Shown here: positions 12,895-23,689 of the stretch, in pieces | Numbering within the stretch: the stretch's first letter is position 1 | Layout of the letters: each line of letters opens with the position of its first letter | NCBI RefSeq assembly: GCF_029784135.1 | Contig: NC_073745.1 | Coordinates: 46,527,116 to 46,591,115, forward strand | Direction of reading: 5' to 3' | Source: Toxorhynchites rutilus septentrionalis | Taxonomy: Eukaryota > Arthropoda > Insecta > Diptera > Culicidae | DNA length: 64,000 bases | Position numbers and translations under genes: made by a program | The notes under the pieces: generated by a model | Told to the model about the DNA's origin: nothing | Seen by the model: the letters and a program-made list of their open reading frames with translations, nothing else | Databases searched by the model: none

Positions 12895-13797
12895 GATACC
12901 TTGAATTCGATTCTAAAATGAAAAAAATATTTATGTGAATAAGAATAGATTCAAATAGTTTTATTCTATTGCGAATTATAATACATGAAAAGTATCTCGA
13001 AGAGTAAGAATTCGTCTATATTATTAGGTGTTCTAGAATGACTTTACGGATTTATAATATGTAACAAATATCGTACTGTTGGCATGGAATTTTACAGTTT
13101 ACAGCACATATATCGAATGACATGTTCTTCAGTTTCAGAACGTTCATTTGAATAAACTGTGAACAATAAATATTACATTCAAAATGACGAAAAAAGGATT
13201 TGCGGTAATTTTCCTTGCATTCTTTTTTTCTGAAGAAAAGTAGTCAAAGTAGTAGACTTTTTCATTAAAAAAAATAAATCTAGAGGGTTATGTCCAAGAC
13301 ATGATCGCATTATTGACATAGGACTACGAAATTATTTTATTCAACTCGCTTGTTTATCTTCTGAAATATTAATTTGGAAAAAATCGAATTTTCATGAATA
13401 ACTCTTTAGTAGAAAGTTTTTGGTTATCCTGAAAAAGATCTATGATTTGCGTCGTTTTCTAAAAACAGTTTAAAATGGTTGATTGACGATTAATTTTTGC
13501 CTTTGCAAGAGCAATACACAAGCTAGCCATATGTCGTTTCCATATATCAATGAACGTGTTGCACTGAGTATTCATCGCGGTGGACTTTTTCGCAGTTGAC
13601 ACCCATTCGATCACAGAATATTATTTTTCTACCTTTTGTGACGCAGAAAACCAACAATACTGTGTGCGTGTGAATCAAAAATAAAGCAATCATAACTCGA
13701 AATGTGTAGCAGTATTTCCACCGAACAAAAGTTGCATCACTATGTCACTGTATGTGTTGGATCGAAGGTATAAGAGCACAGACCCTGGCTAGTGCAC

Positions 13798-13966
13798 GGT
13801 TCTCTGATGCGGCAAAAGATGTGGTTCTCTGATGCGGCAAAAGAGAGATGGGGCTTGCGATGCAATGCTTCTCTCTGTTTCTTTTCCATTCATTCTTTGT
13901 ATGGTGCAAAAATATGTTGTGTGTGATACCAAAGCAAAGAGAAAGCAAAGCAAAGCAAAGCAAAGA
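13798..13966 (+). repeat. Short tandem repeats
   Basis: GGTTCTCTGATGCGGCAAAA occurs twice with a 25 bp period (13798 and 13823). A (GCAAA)n run follows at about 13935-13966. This is non-coding. Confidence 0.7.
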
Positions 13967-13993
13967 GTGTGTGATAGCAAAGAGAACTATATA

Positions 13994-14480
13994 AGACTAG
14001 CTGACTCGGCAAACGTTGTTCTGCCATATAAATTGGTTCTGGTGAATATTTTGGTTGATAAACAAAAAATAAATAGTCTATCGTGAGCGTTCTTGAATGT
14101 TTTAACGATCTATAAAAATAATCGAATGTGATTGATAAAATAGAACGAATGAACCGATTTGAAAGTGTGTTTGATGTTTATGCTGCCGGAAAAGACGGTG
14201 CGCATTGTCATTCAATAAATAAACATTAAACGCTCGTAACTGATCTGTTCTATCCTCTTCTATGGTTTTCTATTAAAAAGAGCACAGCGTTGTTGCATGT
14301 GGCATATCATTGTGAAGCAATTCAAAAATATCAGTGCAATCAAGCATTTCATGGGGTGTTTCCCGAGTATGATTACAACCCATTCTTTTGAGAGGATCAC
14401 TATGCTATATACGATAATCGCTGACGAAAATAAAAAGAAACAAAACATTCATTTTCTTAATTCAATACATGTAAAAAATG
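13994..14480 (-). mobile_element. Helentron/mini-me-like repeat end (probable)
   Basis: CTAGCTGACTCGGCAAACGTTGTTC at this site is a variant of the terminal motif seen at 16671, 48700 and 62757 in this window. The motif in those copies ends a non-autonomous repeat, so the element body should lie to the right, on the minus strand. The right boundary is uncertain. Confidence 0.35.
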
Positions 14481-14515
14481 TAAAAAGATAAAATGATAAC
14501 TGTTCATTCTGGTGA

Positions 14516-14585
14516 GTTTCATTCGGGTAAATGTGCTTCGGGTAAACGTGTCTCTAGTGAATGATATTCGGGTGAATGTGACACA
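14516..14585 (+). repeat. Degenerate ATTCGGGTAAATGT repeats
   Basis: Four to five loose copies of a ~15 bp motif (TTCGGGTAAATGT, TTCGGGTAAACGT, TTCGGGTGAATGT). The inverse of the same motif forms the array at 62558-62710. Confidence 0.6.
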
Positions 14586-15984
14586 ACCACATGGAATACC
14601 TAATTGATACGGAAGAACTAATTTTTATTTATAATATTTGTTTTAAAAGCGTGTTCATTACACCCGAAGATCTATTAAAATCTATTCGCTTCACAGAAAC
14701 GGAACACGAAGCTCAATGTTGTTTATATCGAATTGCTTGGGCAAGATTGCCACATTTGCACAACTCGGTTAGACTTGAGTCGGGCAGATATGAAATTCCT
14801 AATAAAATTACACTATTGATTTTCTCAGGGAATATTTTGTCCACTAACCATGCTAAAAGACATCATTTTTACTTGAACACCCGTGTTGTAATGTCATGAA
14901 AATGCATAACGTTTTGACCTGGCAATAGCAAAGGATGTGTCGGTGTTGCTCATGATAGCTGTGGCATCCGATTGAGAATGATTGATTTGCAGGATATCAC
15001 AATAGCATCTCGCAAGATAATGTATTCTTCGTAAGAATTGCAGTCGTTCGCTCTTTACCTTCGCATAATCGTCGGTAATGAATTGTTGACACAGTCAACG
15101 ATATCGAAGGATGACATTGTCCTGACCGTGTCGAATCGTCATACAATACACATAAAAATGCACCGAGTTCTCACCACTCTTTTGTTTGTTTCCATTTCTC
15201 TAACCGCATGTTCCTAAACATTATTTCAAAATGAGAATTCTCGCGTAACTTTTGAAAAGGTTTTATGTAACATTTTCGTCTACTCGAGAAAAACGAAGTC
15301 GAAAACCCGAACATTATTCCGCGAATTGTCTTAAAAGCAATCGATCTTTATCGCTACTCTCACCACTAGCAGTCAAGAATAACTCTGAAAAACCAATCGT
15401 AACTGTTGTTCCGTGATTTGAGAATAAAGTTGAAGTTTCGGAGTGAAAAATGTTACTTTGGCGTTTTGACTGCCCGCGTTTGCACATTGGACATATCACG
15501 TTGCACGATAAGAATTTGAAACTACCTACTAAACAACAATCCAAATATCAGCATTTTGTTCCAAAGACAGATTATTATTGTTATCACTCGTTGAATTGCA
15601 CTGAAATGGATAACAACACCTGAAAGAAACAAAAACTCAAAACGACCGAAATACGACATCGTGTTGTTTTGACTGCTTTATTATTTCGGACGTTTCGGGC
15701 GTCGGAGGAAAGTGGCGTCCGAAGTAACAGCCGGATGCTTAAAATCCGAAAAAAATGGCGATAAAAGGATGAACAGGATAGATACGTGAACGATTGTTTT
15801 TGTACTGCATTCAATGATTGAAAACTAATAGCGTGCAACCATTAACTCGATTTGTTTACATTTGTTACACAGGACCTTTTCAAAAGTTACGCGAAAATTG
15901 ACGTTCATAATGAATGAAGTAATTGTGGCGGGATTTCGTTGTTCAATGTTTATGCAATATCCGTCTTGTCTCTTCAGAATGGCC
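14586..15984. other. No recognised gene
   Basis: AT-rich DNA with only short ORFs. The longest, 14591-14899 (+) and 15584-15838 (-), have no recognisable motif. Confidence 0.5.
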
Positions 15985-16168
15985 GGGGGATTTTTCGTCA
16001 CACAATTTCTTGCACTGCACTGGTCTCACACATATTCTAGAACATTTCACTCAAAATACATTCAAGGCGTGTTGCTTGCATAGAAATTTCAACTAAGTAC
16101 TAATAAAAATGACGCATGTAATATTACATTGAGAAAGTGAACGTTAGAAACGTTAGAAACGTTAGAAA
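15985..16168 (+). mobile_element. SINE, 5'-truncated copy
   Basis: Matches the body of the tRNA-derived SINE at 27207-27475 over phrases such as GGGGATTTTTCGTCA, AAGGCGTGTT, CTCAACTAAG and GACGCA...GTAATA, but lacks the tRNA-like head. It ends in three copies of CGTTAGAAA, a short-repeat tail. Confidence 0.6.
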
Positions 16169-16670
16169 AGAAGATGAAGAGCGTCGTACGAACAGTGTGT
16201 ATCGACAATGACCTACAGATTATCTTCTTCTTCTTTGTTTTGAAGAGGGTTTAAACTTTCCAGTTCATTAGCCTCTAGTACAGATTATTGTTTTTGCTTT
16301 CGAATCACAATCTCGCGCGTCGTTGTGCAGTCGCCTACTGTGATCTAGCGATGTCTTCAACAACATGCACATTGGATCTACACACGTGCTCTCCAGCCAG
16401 TGTTTTGTCAGTATTGATGACTATAGCGTGATTATCATTTTGCAATCCGAGCATGTGTGATTTGAAGTGAAAATTCTTATAATTAATTCATTGTACATTT
16501 TTCAATGGCTTCCAGCTCGCCGGCCTGGCTTTGGGCGAATTGAGGATGAAAGTTCGATGAAATGGACATAGTGCCATCTGTCATTTACCAACGTATACAA
16601 ATTCGTTCTTTTTGAAAAACAAACGACGATTACATTATTTGGATATTGACACGAGATTTTTATATATATG
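16169..16670. other. No recognised gene
   Basis: About 500 bp of AT-rich sequence with short ORFs only; nothing identifiable. Confidence 0.5.
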
Positions 16671-16797
16671 CTAGCTGACCCGACAAACTTCGTCCCGCCC
16701 AAAATTCATTTTTTGTTATCACATTCACGTTTTTTTTACTAAGCGCAAGTTCGTAGGTCCAATCGCAGAACTGTTCATTGATTGATTATCTAATGTA
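16671..16797 (-). mobile_element. Helentron/mini-me-like element, 3' fragment
   Basis: On the minus strand this ends GGGACGAAGTTTGTCGGGTC AGCTAG and includes the phrase GAACAGTTCTGCGATTGGAC. Both features are shared with 48577-48716 (+) and 62757-62880 (-). It directly abuts the truncated RT domain of the LINE relic to its right, so it either inserted into that LINE or marks a deletion edge. Confidence 0.55.
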
Positions 16798-17066
16798 CCT
16801 GATATTGTTCTGATATCAGCAAATTGTTATTATCTATATATTTCATCAGCTGGCCTTTCACTACAAGTTCTAAAATTTGTTCTATTGTGTGCAACATGTT
16901 AACAGGCCGGTACTCTTCGGCTTTATCCGTCCCATTAACTTTGGGGATAGGAACCACAAGTGATTCCTTCCAAACTTCAGGCACGTGCCCAGTTTGCAAT
17001 GATTCATTTATCAGGATCAGCAACTCGTGTCCAATAACATGAAAGCAATCTTGAATCGCTTTTGCG
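16793..17066 (-). pseudogene. LINE RT relic (CR1/L2-like), 3' portion
   Basis: Minus-strand translation contains VWKESLVVPIPKV, AEEYRPVNMLHTIEQI and LLISEQYQV. These align closely with the RT domain of the long LINE at 29834-32629 in this window (VWKESLIVPIQKV, RPINMLHTLEKI). Reading stops at 16793, where the mini-me-like fragment begins, so the catalytic RT core is lost. Its continuation upstream is at 18607-19750, on the other side of a nested LINE insertion. Non-functional. Confidence 0.85.
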
Positions 17067-18606
17067 TTTTTTTTTTTTTTTTTTATCCAAAATATATATT
17101 TTTATTAAGGCTCATATGGCGTCAACCTGACGGGGCCGGGAGTTCAATATTTCGACAATGTTTGCCTTATAACTATGTTAGTAATATGTAACCGATTACT
17201 CGCGGTTGGCTCGAGGTTAGTATTACAAGTGTTTTCGTAATTGTGATGTTGCTGTCTTCAATGATCTGTACCTGTGCCCGACACGGGATACTTCCTATTG
17301 GGATGCAGCTGACCATTAATCAGCAACGCCCCCCTAGTCTGTACCCCATATCTAGCGTGGTGCGTCTTCTCGAGGAATCCAGGATAGAATGGTCACTAGC
17401 CGGCGCAATCATCAGCTCGTGTAGAGTTGTCATGAGCGGTACAACCTTTGGCTTTTGTTGAATCATCAGTGGACTGCACAACCTTTGGCCCGTGTATCTG
17501 TAAAGAGTGTGTGTATGTATTGCCGCGACTAAGTAAAAGTTTATAGATCGAATAGGAGGGATACGAAACAGGGACACAACGAAGGAAAAATCATTAAACG
17601 TTGACATCGGCGTTCCTGAGGAACAGGTATAGATGAAGCAGAAGATCAGGATCACAGCTACCTAAGATATCCCGGACGGGGATATCCGATTGTCTGCCTT
17701 TTGCTCTCAGTGCTCTAGAGAGCTGAGAGCGAGCAGCATGGAACCGGATACACGACCAGACAATATGCTCGATGTCGTGGTAGCCATCGCCACAATCACA
17801 AAGATTGTTTGCTGCGAGCCCAATTCGATAGAGATGCGCGTTTAGGTTGTAGTGATTGGACATAAGCCGAGATATCACGCGAATGAAATCACGACCGACA
17901 TTCAATCCCTAAAACCAAGCTTTCGTCGAAACCTTAGGGATAATCGTGTGTAACCAGCGACCGAACTCATCTTCACTCCACATGCGCTGCCAACTAGCGA
18001 GTGTGTCCTGACGAGGAATGTGAAAAAATTCGTTATAAGCAATTTGCCTTTCAAAAAGTGTGCCTTCTGAAGCACCCACCTTAGCTAGCGAGTCCGCTTT
18101 CTCATTCCCTGGAATCGAGCAATGAGAGGGAACCCATGCTAAGGTAATCTTGAATAATTTTTCGACCAAAACACTCAATAGATGTCTTATTCTTGTTAGG
18201 AAATAAGATGAGCGTTTATCAACTTTCATTGAGCGGATTGCCTCTATTGAGCTGAGACTGTCTGAAAAAATAAAATAGTGGTCGATGGGCAATGTTTCAA
18301 TGATCCCTAATGCGTAATCTATCGCACCCAGTTCAGCGACATACACGGAACAAGGATCTTTGAGTTTGAAAGAGGCACTGGAATTTTCATTGAAGATGCC
18401 GAAGCCAGTGGACCCGTTTATGCATGAACCGTCAGTAAAGAACATTTTATCAGATCTAACTTTCCCATATTCTGCCGAAAATATCTCCGGAATGTAATCG
18501 GAGCGTAGATGATCTGGGATTCCATGGATCTTTTGTCGCATGGACAGATCAAAATTGACAGAGGAATTGCAAAAGTATGGGAAGCAAACTTGGTTGGAGA
18601 TGCCCG
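17067..18606 (-). mobile_element. 5'-truncated RNase H-bearing LINE (I/LOA-like), nested insertion
   Basis: On the minus strand this runs from an RNase H coding region through a 3' UTR to an 18 nt poly(A), seen as T at 17067-17084. It interrupts the older LINE relic. Joining the host sequence across the insertion restores a continuous host reading frame at the phrase FDNVNA/KAIQDC. The bases GCG occur at both edges (17064-17066 and 18607-18609), a possible very short target duplication. The EN and RT domains are missing (5' truncation). Confidence 0.85.
17594..18606 (-). pseudogene. RNase H and C-terminal zinc-finger part of a LINE ORF2
   Basis: The translation shows an RNase H domain with the expected acidic residues and motif order: FTDGS, then YVAELGAIDYAL, then FSDSLSS, then WVPSHCSIPGNEKADSLA. 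It is followed by a C-terminal region with the cysteine/histidine pattern CDCGDGYHDIEHIVWSC. A single in-frame TAG (about 17906-17908) separates the RNase H part from the zinc-finger part. An RNase H at this position is found in I, LOA and related LINE clades. The N-terminal ~20 residues of the open frame seen above 18606 come from the host LINE in another frame. It is a truncated copy with a nonsense change. Confidence 0.85.
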
Positions 18607-19750
18607 GCGTTGACATTGTCGAAACCAGCCGATTTCTGCAAAGAAAAACAAATATCTCTCGCCTCTGCAAATTTGATTGGTAGAAAACATTCTAATCTAC
18701 AATTGTTATGTATCGGCTGTATTATTTCGTGAGGCTCACTGACCAATTCAATACTTTGATTGTTGAATTGAACACTGTTTCACTTTCACAAAATAATTGT
18801 TGATTTTTTCCGCTATCATTTGTTCTGAATGTTCTTCTGAACCTTCGAAAGTTATGGACCGCGATAAACTATTCTTAGTGTTAATTAAATGTTTTCAATA
18901 TTTTCCATAACTCCTTACTGTTATTCTGGTGTTGATCGATTTTCCTCTGAATATATTCACATCTAGTCTTTTTCAAGGCTTGTGAATACATGTTCCTCGC
19001 GGAGGTGTACCTATACCGATCATTCTATAAATTACTTCTACGAAACTTCACGTACTGTTTATCTCTTTTACGTTTCAGACGTGAGAGTGATAAAGAGTAC
19101 CAGCTGTTCGAATTTTTCAAATCGATTTGTTTTCCAATAACTAAGCTATTGGTACACACTTTCAATACATTAGTGAGAACAGCTGCCTTCAAATCCAAAT
19201 TGTCAGTTATTGCAGAAGAATCGAGATTACTCGCGACTAGATGAGACAGTGGTTCTTTTGAATATTTGTTCCAGCACTTGATTTTAGCTTTATTTTTTTC
19301 ACGTTCACTCTGTTCATTCTCAATATAAACAAAAATTGTCTCATGGTCCGTAATTTTAAATTTGGCCTCTATCAAAGCATGAACTGTGTTAAAATGAGTT
19401 TCTAGTAATTCTAGTTACATCGGAAACAGTCTGTTTCAAGTTATAAAAATCAGAGAGTTGTTTCAGTTGCTTCGAGTTCTGCACGTTGAGCCAATCAATG
19501 TTGAAATCACCAGCAATAATATTTAATTTGCTACTATAGATGAAATTTTCCCACCAGTTTTCCAAAATTTTTAATTTTCGCTGGTCACTTGAACTGGGGG
19601 AATTATATAAAATTCCAAAATTTCCCATCTGCATACCCTTTTCAACTAAAATTGCCATGAACCAATTATTTTCAACAGATTCGTATTCGACTATTGAATT
19701 TAATCAATTCTTTTGCGTAAATAGCAACTCCTCCAGTATGTTTGGAGGGC
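18607..19750 (-). pseudogene. LINE relic (CR1/L2-like), endonuclease and start of RT
   Basis: Minus-strand fragments read HTGGVAIYAKE, GMQMGNFGILYNSPSSSDQR, LNIIAGDFNIDW, SDFYNLKQTVSDVTRI and CFSLQKSAGFDNVNA. Each is similar to the EN and linker regions of the 29834-32629 LINE. Several frame breaks separate them. The left (5') end meets a hairpin repeat at 19752. Together with 16793-17066 it is one old copy of the same LINE family, split by the nested insertion. Confidence 0.85.
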
Positions 19751-19751
19751 C

Positions 19752-19795
19752 AAACCAAATTTGGCATGTGGAGTGCCACATGCCAAATTTGGTTT
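19752..19795. repeat. Perfect 20 bp hairpin made of a mini-me-like repeat motif
   Basis: AAACCAAATTTGGCATGTGG (19752-19771), a 4 nt loop AGTG, then its exact reverse complement at 19776-19795. The arm matches the conserved phrase of the ~110 bp repeats at 48220, 55005 and 63155. Confidence 0.9.
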
Positions 19796-20468
19796 CGTTT
19801 GCTTGATTAGTTCTTCAAATACATTACATGACTCAGTGACTTTTTTTTTTAGGTTCTAGGTTAGGGAGAATCAACCCCGCTGAAATTTAAAACTCGAATA
19901 ATTCTCCTTCACTTCAAAACAGCGAGCTGCATTCAAGCTTTCTGAATGTGTGAATACTGAAATTTTCAAATTCATGCTGTCTGTCACTCCCAGCTCAATT
20001 CGGAAATAATTGTCCTCTCCCCCGCCATCTGAACGACAACACGGTTGGTTGGCCATTGTTCGCGGTTTCATAACTATACCCCTGTGTCCACAAATGCACC
20101 AATATCATCGCTCTGGCGGCCGAAAGTGCCATTTTCCGCTAAATTCAGCGGTTGATTTAGCTAGCTGCCGGATGGTGGTTTGTGGGTGGCTGTTGGTCGT
20201 GTACATGTGTTTTTGACTACGCGCGCATGGAGGCAGGCCTTTTTCGAACATCACATCGGGAACGAAGGCGACCTTAGCGATTGAATATTATGTCGCTAAA
20301 CCACAAACTGCAATAACCACCGATAATGGAGGCAGATGGGTTTGTCCAGCCGGCTCGATCGAAATGCGATTCTAGCAATTGTCTGAAAACAGTTTTAAGC
20401 TGAGTTTTGATTTCGGCAATATTATTCTAGTATTATTCTAATCTTATTTTTAAATTATTTCTCTCCAG

Positions 20469-20637
20469 GGGAACCAATCCAGTGGTCATCGCGTCTCCTC
20501 CCGACCTCGCCGGGATGACACTCGAGAAGCGGCTCACTTCGTACGATTGGGCAAATCAGTTCGAGAGCTTTCAGTACGTAACCCGAAGGGGCTCCTTCAA
20601 ACCACTTTGTTGGACACCAAACAACAGCATGCTTCCG
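20469..20637 (+). CDS. Penultimate coding exon of an unrecognised host gene
   Basis: A 169 bp exon preceded by a pyrimidine-rich acceptor (TTATTTCTCTCCAG) and followed by a consensus donor (GTAAGT). It enters with one base of a split codon and ends exactly on a codon boundary. The peptide (about 56 residues) includes TLEKRLTSYDW, ESFQYVTRRGSF, KPLCW and the sequon NNS. Codon use is GC-rich against AT-rich surroundings, which supports coding. Its phase-0 end fits the phase-0 start of the exon at 45349, giving ...NNSMLP|GIEMESYG.... I do not recognise the protein family. The upstream exons are outside the window or unrecognised. Confidence 0.7.
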
Positions 20638-23182
20638 GTAAGTTACAATCACTATAGAACAGATATGTGATTTATCTTTTCTGTTATTATCTACATATAC
20701 ACATACAAGTCTTTGTTCTTTCGGAAGGAATTCGTTCCGCCTCAGGGGATGTTCCTGGAATGTGTCAAAAAGGTTTCTACCTTTTACCTTTTTCGCACTT
20801 GACTTCCGGTCAACCGAGGTCCTGCTTTGTTCAGCTCAACCTGGATTCTTTGGGATGGCCGCCAAGGTTGCAGGCATCGAATATTCAAAGCAAACTTTTC
20901 TCATATTCTAATCCGTTCCGCACGATTCAAACTGTTGAACGCTTACGATTTTCTTGTACACACAGTGTGTGTGTGTGTGCGTGTTCCCGTTTCCCGTTCC
21001 GCCCGTTCACTCGGTGTTTCCGAGCACACGGACCAAAAATGATAACGACGATGACACGCGAAATTCCCCGGTGATACATTCCTGAGTCGTACGTGACGAG
21101 TGTTTGCGTGTGTGGGGGCGGTTTTCGTCAGGCGCAGACAGATCCTGCGGCCCATCTCATCACCATCATCATCATCTGGTGGTTGTCAGTTGCAAATTTG
21201 TTGTGGATTTCGCTTCCAAAGCCACACGAAAATGTGTGCGAATGATATCGTACCCGCCGATTGCCCCCCCCCCCACTGCAGCCCTTCCCCACCGTTGCAC
21301 TCCGGAAGCCCATTTAAACAGAGGATTAGCTCCCTCACGATTCCGTCGTTTTTTTTCTATCCTCCGCTACAAAAAAAAAAAACCCCCAAATCCCACAGCG
21401 AGAGAGAAACGGTACTGCGGCTCGGCAAAATAATTCCAGTGAGAAGATTTCAAGTGAAATAAATGGCTTATATGCTTATGAGTTGAGCGAAGGCATTCAC
21501 CGAAAAAAAAGAATCTATCGCATTTCGGTATTCCGTGTTCCTTTCCGAAAACGTTCCCTTTGAAGCGGCCGAGAAGATGAGTACTTAGCACAATCTACGG
21601 GGACAGCAGGAAGCGAATGAAAGGATCATGAGCTTTAAAGCTTGCCCTTTTTTCCCAATTTTCCAATTTTCTTTGTACAGTTCAGTTGAGAAATTGCGAC
21701 ATAGAAATTCCATCGATTCTTTATCATTTCTTTAATCAACTTTTTTGCTTTGACAAGTGGAGCAAAGTTGTGAAGGATGCTTCCAACGAAATAGGGCTGC
21801 TGCACACGGGGAAGTAGAATACTGATTACTTCTACGCTCCAACCCGCCCGTATTCTACGGCATTTTCGAAGCACTGTGATATGATCAAATGCTTTTCTGC
21901 CGTCTCTCCAGCATCATGGTCGTATGTGCGATTAGATGGCAAATGTTGGACGCTTCCCGAGAGCGAGTTACTTTGAATAGTAGAGATGACTTGTTCGAAC
22001 GACGGTGGGATAACGTGACCCGCTTACGTGAGGAGACAGACCCGGTTTGGTCTTCGAGGTTCGAGGTTGGCACACCCCGGTATCTACGTTTTTTCTCCTT
22101 TTTCCATGGTTCCTGCTCCTGCAGCTGCTTGTCAACATTATTGCTCTTGCCAGTGGAATTGCTGAGTGGCTCTCACCATCCTCGGCACCCAGGTAGGTCG
22201 AAGACGACGATGGATACATGCAGCGAGTGTGTGTTTGGTTATGACTTACATTAATTGGATTTTCCGGTTGGCAGTAATGGGCGCAGTGATGCGTCGGGCA
22301 GTAAAAGAGTGCGGCGAGTGACGTACCTTGGCACTACTGCTGCAGAAGCGATGGTTCCGCAAATGCACCGAACAGGACGAACTTTGATACAGCAATGTTC
22401 AAAGAAAATTTACCCGAAGCACTCTCGCTTTTAATGTGTCCCAAGGGTTCATTTTAAATGTCAAATCGAGTTGTGATTAAGCACTCTACAGTGGATCCAT
22501 TTTCTACGAAACAAGTTGTTTCTCGACGGTGAAGATGATTTATTGCTGGAATCGCTCTCACGACGCATCAAATATTTGTTCGATTTATAGTTATGCATCA
22601 AATTCCAAATGAAAGCTTGTTCACGACGGAATCTGTCCAAATTATGTTCTAAATTATATTGCTTTCGGTGTTATCATCAGTTTCATTACATTTGTTTCAT
22701 CCTCAAATCCTCCTTGTGGTTTTTGTTCCATTTTCTTGAGTGTCGGACGATTTTGAAACATTATAAACTGTGTTTACAACTAAACTACATTTTTTCATTG
22801 GCACCCCAAACCATACGTTTTGCCTCTTATTCCGAAAAAAAACCCAGATTGCCGATTTTTGGCAGGAACAATTTTTCGGGATGACAGTAGACCTCGATGT
22901 TTCTTGCAGTTTGAAACCATTTGGCATGAATTTTTTTCGAAAACACCATTTTATTGTTGCCGTTTTGACGTCAACCCCTCCAACGATTGCATCCCTTCCC
23001 GGATACTTCTTAATAATCCTACCTATGGTTCACGATTGAGCTGGAGAGTTGTCTTCAAACCACTCCAGAGCAACTTTCGCGTAGTGTCGTCGGACTTTTT
23101 TTTTTAGCATACGTTGCTTCTTGTATACCCTTCAATCAAGTCTATTCTTGACATGCTAAACACTTGATGCAGAATTACCCAC
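20638..23182. other. First part of the intron, no element recognised
   Basis: Comparatively GC-rich and free of obvious transposons, with a (GT)n run at 20965-20979, a C-run at about 21265-21273, and an A-run at 21371. Open frames such as 20667-21074 and 21889-22254 lack motifs and splice context; I consider them chance. Confidence 0.5.
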
Positions 23183-23300
23183 CAGTGTTGCCACACGTAC
23201 AGATTTATCTGGAAAGGTAGAGATTTTTTCGATTTTTTGTACAGATTACAGATTTTTGTACAGATAAGTACAGACTTTCTGGAGCTTCAATTTAATCACA
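23183..23300 (+). mobile_element. hAT-like element end with subterminal repeats
   Basis: Starts CAGTGTTGCCACACG and carries about five copies of GTACAGAT within 100 bp. A CAGTG terminus and clustered short subterminal repeats are typical of hAT elements. The inverse end TGGCAACACT occurs at 42071-42080 with similar GTACAGAT repeats. The rest of this copy cannot be delimited. Confidence 0.4.
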
Positions 23301-23578
23301 TTTAGAGTTGGTAATAGAGATGAGGTAGAGATTCGATTTTGATGATTGGACTCTCAAGGCTACTGCAATGTTATATCCCAGAAACATTCCCAGTCTAACA
23401 AGTATCAAATAAGTATTGGAAGTGTTTTCAGGTTTCTATGATGGGGAATGCATAACTTGCCTAAATATGAAATTGTTCTATATTCTTACTGGACAATTAT
23501 TTTTTGTAATAATTCGTTTATTTTTACAGGCTCAGTTACTTAAGTTTAAAGGAGCCGAATTCTTAAATATAATTTTAA

Positions 23579-23581
<3 letters not shown>

Positions 23582-23669
<88 letters not shown>
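23582..23669. repeat. (TA)n microsatellite
   Basis: 88 bp of uninterrupted TA dinucleotide. The IYIY open frames over it on both strands are artefacts. Confidence 0.98.
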
Positions 23670-23672
<3 letters not shown>

Positions 23673-23689
23673 AATTTTCTTACATCTAT

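Noticed and set aside
20667..22254. Several 100-135 codon ORFs in the first part of the intron
   Set aside because: They overlap on both strands, run over microsatellite and poly-C/poly-A tracts and lack motifs.
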